Positions 6,386-9,448 of a stretch of 9,448 bases of DNA are shown here, piece by piece (position 1 is the stretch's first letter; each line of letters begins with the position of its first letter). Origin of the DNA: Candidatus Aminicenantota bacterium (lineage in GTDB: Bacteria > Acidobacteriota > Aminicenantia > UBA2199); NCBI GenBank assembly GCA_023136725.1, contig JAGLQR010000040.1, forward strand, positions 1 to 9,448. Reading direction: 5' to 3'. A program made the translations under genes and the position numbers. The notes beneath the pieces were generated by a model, which worked only from the letters and a program-made list of their open reading frames with translations, searched no databases and was not told where the DNA came from.

Positions 6386-7144
6386 ATGAAAACAATATTA
6401 CTTACTAACGACGACGGATTCAGATCACCCGGCCTAACTGAACTCAGAGATCATTTAAAAGAAAAATTCAGGGTATTCACTATTGCACCCGCTACAGAGA
6501 TGAGTGCCGTCAGCATGGCATTGTCTTTAAACCGCCCGTTAAGGGTCGAGAAGATAGATGAAGATTTTTACTCTGTAGATGGTACTCCGTCCGATTGTGT
6601 TAATATTGCACTCCGGAAACTTATGAAGGAGATGCCTGACTTTGTTATTTCAGGAATGAATCTCGGTGAAAATCTCTCTGAAGATATAATATATTCGGGT
6701 ACTGTCGGTGCTGCGACTTCAGCATATTTTTATGGTATTCCGGCCCTGGCTGTTTCACTTATCTCTGATAAGAAAAGCTACAGCAGTGGCGTTTATGATG
6801 TAACCGGCGGAATTAATATAGTAGATAAAGTTCTCAGCAAACTTCTTCCCGGGTCGGAAGAACTAGAGGGAGTTTTTAATCTTAATATCCCGTATGATAA
6901 TAATGGCAAAATAATTGTGACTACACTCGGTAATAAAAGATATAAACCGGATATAATTGAACGGGAAGATCCGAGAGGGAAAAAATATTTCTGGATAGGG
7001 ACAGGAAATCCCGAAAGTAACGGTGATAAGGGTACAGATATCTGGGCAATAAAGAACAAATATGCTTCCATTTCTCCACTTATGCTAAATCTGAATTGTT
7101 TTGCATCTTCAATTGATCTTAACGGAGTGTTCGATGAAATTTAA
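6386..7144 (+). CDS. surE: 5'/3'-nucleotidase SurE
   Basis: A 252-residue SurE protein, close to the family's usual length of about 250. SurE is a divalent-metal-dependent nucleotidase/phosphatase acting on nucleoside monophosphates and sometimes polyphosphate, in the cytoplasm. The N-terminal L-L-T-N-D-D-G carries the metal-binding Asp pair D9-D10. Ser40 in the following A-P-A-T-E-M-S segment and Asn92 in S-G-M-N-L-G-E-N complete the site. G-T-P-S-D-C (66-71) and Y-S-G-T-V-G-A-A (103-110) are strong family marks, and the C-terminal Y-A-S-I-S-P-L matches the family's end region. The A-P-D-R-N-R-S stretch usual in other SurE proteins is A-P-A-T-E-M-S here, so the Arg/Lys residues seen there are replaced. 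The ATG at 6386 has an AAGGAT nearby. The 3' end overlaps the next gene by 11 bases, which implies coupling. Confidence 0.96.
   Translation: MKTILLTNDDGFRSPGLTELRDHLKEKFRVFTIAPATEMSAVSMALSLNRPLRVEKIDEDFYSVDGTPSDCVNIALRKLMKEMPDFVISGMNLGENLSEDIIYSGTVGAATSAYFYGIPALAVSLISDKKSYSSGVYDVTGGINIVDKVLSKLLPGSEELEGVFNLNIPYDNNGKIIVTTLGNKRYKPDIIEREDPRGKKYFWIGTGNPESNGDKGTDIWAIKNKYASISPLMLNLNCFASSIDLNGVFDEI
7124..7127 (+). promoter_or_regulatory. ribosome binding site for YqaA-like protein, inside surE
   Basis: GGAG lies six bases before the ATG at 7134, within the last codons of surE. It supports this start over the upstream in-frame ATG at 7101, which would add 11 residues unlike the family and lengthen the overlap with surE to 44 bases. 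Confidence 0.6.
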
Positions 7145-7754
7145 TCCTGTAAGGAAACTCTATGACTGGGTGCTCGGCTGGGCTGAAAAGCCGTCTGCCA
7201 AATATGCACTATTTCTAATCGGTTTTGCAGAGAGCAGTTTTTTCCCTGTTCCTCCGGATGTGCTTCTTATACCGCTGGTCCTTGGGTTCAGGAAGAAGTG
7301 GTTCAAACTTGCACTTATACTTACAATAGGTTCTGCGGCCGGAGGAGCATTCGGATATTTTATTGGTGCAAAATTGTGGGGTTTCGGACCGGATAATTAT
7401 ACTGTAATGGCACATTTTTTTTATGATTCAATTCCCGGATTTTCACAGAGTACATTTGAAGCAATGAAGGTCAAATATGATCTTTATGGTTTCTGGATTG
7501 TATTTACTGCAGGCTTTACGCCTATTCCTTATAAGATTTTTACAATTTCTTCAGGTGCATTTGATATTAACTTTGTTACTTTCATGTTAGCATCAATTAT
7601 ATCAAGGGGGGCAAGATTCTTTCTGGTTTCTTTCCTTATATATAAATTTGGCGAGCCCATCAAAGAATTTATAAATAAATATTTTAACATTCTTGCTGTT
7701 GTGTTTACCATTCTACTCATTGGCAGCTTTCTTTTGGTAAAAGGTCTGATCTGA
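7134..7754 (+). CDS. YqaA/DedA-family (VTT domain) membrane protein
   Basis: A 206-residue inner-membrane protein of the DedA/SNARE-associated (VTT) family, YqaA type. An amphipathic N-terminus (1-20) leads to A-E33-S-S-F-F-P-V-P-P-D42, the family's acidic, Pro-rich re-entrant motif. A Gly-rich membrane segment follows (G66 to G78). Then comes F-T-A-G-F-T-P-I-P-Y-K134, the second conserved re-entrant block, followed by a helix with S-R158-G-A-R161 and a last membrane span near 185-205. DedA-family proteins are tied to lipid-carrier or phospholipid translocation and membrane-potential maintenance; the YqaA branch is less well characterised. The gene starts inside surE and so is probably translated with it, but a functional link between the two is not established. 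The family call is firm and the transported molecule is unknown. Confidence 0.88.
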   Translation: MKFNPVRKLYDWVLGWAEKPSAKYALFLIGFAESSFFPVPPDVLLIPLVLGFRKKWFKLALILTIGSAAGGAFGYFIGAKLWGFGPDNYTVMAHFFYDSIPGFSQSTFEAMKVKYDLYGFWIVFTAGFTPIPYKIFTISSGAFDINFVTFMLASIISRGARFFLVSFLIYKFGEPIKEFINKYFNILAVVFTILLIGSFLLVKGLI

Positions 7755-7802
7755 CCGGAAGTTGTTATTTAACAAATCTTGCATCTGTGTTAAATTGTTA
7801 TC

Positions 7803-8603
7803 ATGAAAATATTTCTTAAGATAATCCCCTATATTTTGATCCTGACAGTTTTGACCGGATCGTATCTCTGCTGTAATAAAAAAGAGAATGGTGCATTATC
7901 AAATCCAATAGAAGTTATTGACAAAAATGGCGTTGAAAGAAATTATAATCTTCACCTCCCTGACAAGTCCAATAGTGATTTCCCGCTGCTGATATATTTT
8001 CATGGGGTAAGATCTGACGAGTTTAAAAATAAGCCGGTTCTAAGGGGATATACCGGAAGCCCTCTTGAAGAGACCGGATTGATACCATTCTGCAGGATAA
8101 ACGGGATAGCCCTTCTTGAGATCCTTCCCTCATACTCCTATAAATTTCTGGATGTAAATGCTCATGGCTGGTCCCCGTTTGAGAAAGAGATAGATGGAAT
8201 AGAAAAGTGTATAGATGTTGTTATAGAAAATTTCAGTATTGATAGTGGAAATATTTTTCTGGCAGGTATTTCGGCGGGTGCGGTTCTCTCTCATCATCTG
8301 GCTAACAGAAGGCCGGAAAAATACAAAGCGATACTCTCTCATTCTCAGGCATATATAAGTGAAAATAATGAGATCTTATCTCCTGTAATATCAGGGGAAA
8401 AATTCGGAGTAGTATTCTGTTATACAAAAGGTGATTATGATGATTTAAAGGAGTTTTGTGAAGAGTCATATAATGTTTATAAGAAAAACGGATATAATTC
8501 GATCATACTTCGTGATCTCCCTCCAATCAGTCATAAATGGTCAAATTCAACAAACGGGAGGTTCTGGAGGTCACTTCTGAGAACCGGCGGGAACTCTGAC
8601 TGA
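7803..8603 (+). CDS. exported alpha/beta hydrolase, probable esterase-like lipoprotein
   Basis: A 266-residue alpha/beta-hydrolase-fold protein. An N-terminal hydrophobic segment (5-21) ends in L-C-C (Cys23, Cys24) followed by N-K-K. This may be a lipoprotein signal with a poor lipobox, or a simple anchor. The mature part shows P-L-L-I-Y-F-H-G (61-68, the oxyanion-hole strand), then the nucleophile elbow G-I-S157-A-G. D211 or D213 (K-G-D-Y-D-D) and H244 (P-I-S-H-K-W) are candidates for the acid and base. The layout resembles the LpqC/poly(3-hydroxybutyrate)-depolymerase-like esterases, but the substrate cannot be read from sequence. There is no clear Shine-Dalgarno site at the ATG. The 48-base gap from the YqaA-like gene holds a short TTGTT/AACAA palindrome (7762-7775) and no clear promoter, so the gene may be in the surE transcript. 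Confidence 0.82.
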   Translation: MKIFLKIIPYILILTVLTGSYLCCNKKENGALSNPIEVIDKNGVERNYNLHLPDKSNSDFPLLIYFHGVRSDEFKNKPVLRGYTGSPLEETGLIPFCRINGIALLEILPSYSYKFLDVNAHGWSPFEKEIDGIEKCIDVVIENFSIDSGNIFLAGISAGAVLSHHLANRRPEKYKAILSHSQAYISENNEILSPVISGEKFGVVFCYTKGDYDDLKEFCEESYNVYKKNGYNSIILRDLPPISHKWSNSTNGRFWRSLLRTGGNSD

Positions 8604-8627
8604 CAGTATATATTTCTCTTTTCAAAA

Positions 8628-8656
8628 TTGACTAAAACATAGCTCTCTGATATCAT
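8628..8656 (+). promoter_or_regulatory. sigma-70-like promoter for sulfatase-like gene
   Basis: TTGACT (8628-8633) and TATCAT (8651-8656) are separated by exactly 17 bases; each matches consensus at five of six positions. Transcription would start near 8663, about 16 bases before the ATG at 8679, leaving GGTGA (8670-8674) as the ribosome binding site. This suggests separate transcription from the upstream hydrolase gene. Confidence 0.6.
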
Positions 8657-8678
8657 AACCCAGGAATCTGGTGAACTA

Positions 8679-9448
8679 ATGAAACAAAAACATGTTAGAG
8701 TATTATCTGTTGTTTTTCTTGCTGCATTACTTTTCAGTACCTCAATCCTGAATATAAATTGTAAGAAAAAATTAAAGAATTTTAATATTGTTGTGATCGT
8801 TATTGACACACTCCGATCAGATAAACTTGATGCATATGGATATGAGAAGATCACAGCTCCATTCCTGACCGAATTATCGAAGAAGTCAATTCTTTTCGAG
8901 AACACTTTTTCTGCATCATCATGGACTTCACCAGGTACAGCCTCAATATTTACTTCACTTTATCCTTTTCAGCATAAGGTTTTGATGGGAATACTAGCCC
9001 ATATTAATGCAAAGAAAAAATATCCTGATATCAAGATTGACAGGATTCCTGATGAGATCGAGACCATGCCTGAAATTTTTAAGAAAGCAGGGTATGCTAC
9101 ATTTGCTATTTCTGATAATTTTAATATTGGTGATAAGCAGGGATTTGATCAGGGATTTGATAAAATGATCACCTATAGTTATAAGGGTGCAGAGCAGGTT
9201 AATAAAGATCTCTTTTCCTGGAAGGAAGAGATAGAAAAGAATGACAAGTATTTTATTTACCTCCATTATATGGATCCTCATGGGCCTTATCATGCCCGTG
9301 AGCCGTGGTACAAAGATCCCGGGAACAGAAAACTGGAACCTCTTGAAGCTTATGACAGCGAGATAAATTATGTTGATTCTTATATAAAAAAAGCTTATGA
9401 AGAATTCGGGTGGGATAAAAATACTGTGATAGTTGTAACTGCTGATCA
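8679..9448 (+). CDS. alkaline phosphatase superfamily 'sulfatase-like' protein, 3' end outside window
   Basis: The first 256 codons of an exported protein of the sulfatase/alkaline phosphatase superfamily. Residues 1-27 form a signal or anchor (hydrophobic V8-L24) ending in N-I-N-C28-K-K, a possible loose lipobox. The metal-binding start is V-I-D43-T-L-R-S-D. The nucleophile block reads S-S-W-T83-S-P-G-T-A-S, followed by T-S-L-Y-P-F-Q-H99. This puts Thr where true sulfatases have the Cys or Ser that becomes formylglycine. Later marks are Y-L-H-Y-M-D199-P-H201-G-P-Y, Y-D-S-E-I-N-Y-V-D (225-233), and V-V-T-A-D256. The sequence stops just before the expected D-H-G, and the last two bases (CA) fit the His codon. 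A Thr nucleophile is typical of phospho-transferases and hydrolases of this superfamily such as LtaS, so this is more likely a phosphohydrolase or transferase than a sulfatase; its substrate is unknown. It has its own promoter just upstream. Confidence 0.85.
   Translation, partial: MKQKHVRVLSVVFLAALLFSTSILNINCKKKLKNFNIVVIVIDTLRSDKLDAYGYEKITAPFLTELSKKSILFENTFSASSWTSPGTASIFTSLYPFQHKVLMGILAHINAKKKYPDIKIDRIPDEIETMPEIFKKAGYATFAISDNFNIGDKQGFDQGFDKMITYSYKGAEQVNKDLFSWKEEIEKNDKYFIYLHYMDPHGPYHAREPWYKDPGNRKLEPLEAYDSEINYVDSYIKKAYEEFGWDKNTVIVVTAD

Noticed and set aside
8531..9293. Minus-strand ORFs of 124 and 99 aa over the sulfatase-like gene
   Set aside because: The plus-strand frame from 8679 carries clear superfamily motifs through to the window end; the antisense ORFs are shadows.

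Overview
The window is an ordinary-looking bacterial chromosomal segment of moderately low GC (roughly 40% by eye) with short intergenic gaps and clear Shine-Dalgarno sites at several genes. The gene set suggests a Gram-negative, probably anaerobic or peptide-using heterotroph. The evidence is a secreted C69 dipeptidase, an M20 peptidase, an acyclic-terpene-utilisation-type AtuA protein, CARDB-domain secreted protein, and probable lipoproteins with loose signal sequences. The order MerR-type regulator, tRNA-Pro, surE resembles what I recall from Geobacter-like deltaproteobacteria, but the sequence alone does not fix the phylum; an uncultured lineage is possible.

Left part (1-1863, + strand): the 3' portion of an AtuA/DUF1446-family gene whose start lies outside the window, then 9 bases later a small four-helix membrane protein of unknown function. 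After that comes a decayed serine-hydrolase (class C beta-lactamase/PBP4-like) pseudogene that keeps its YSN motif and its HxGG C-terminal motif in two different frames, with the segment between them deleted.

Middle part (1923-5839): a secreted protein with two CARDB domains on the + strand, an M20-family peptidase on the - strand (convergent with it), and, divergently from the peptidase across about 110 bases, a large exported C69-family Ntn-hydrolase dipeptidase with a TPR-like C-terminal tail. The two peptidases together suggest peptide breakdown, first outside the cytoplasm and then inside.

Right part (5851-9448, all + strand): a short MerR-type DNA-binding protein with a probable TTG start, then after only 9 bases a tRNA-Pro(GGG) with encoded CCA. 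These are followed by surE (survival-protein nucleotidase), an overlapping YqaA/DedA-type membrane protein, an exported alpha/beta hydrolase, and the first 256 codons of an alkaline-phosphatase-superfamily 'sulfatase-like' protein with Thr in place of the formylglycine Cys. A good sigma-70-like promoter precedes the last gene.

I see no CRISPR array, insertion sequence, phage gene, toxin-antitoxin pair or other convincing new system. The most interesting items are the two-frame pseudogene, the Thr-nucleophile sulfatase-like protein, the C69 enzyme with a TPR tail, and the regulator-tRNA-surE arrangement.
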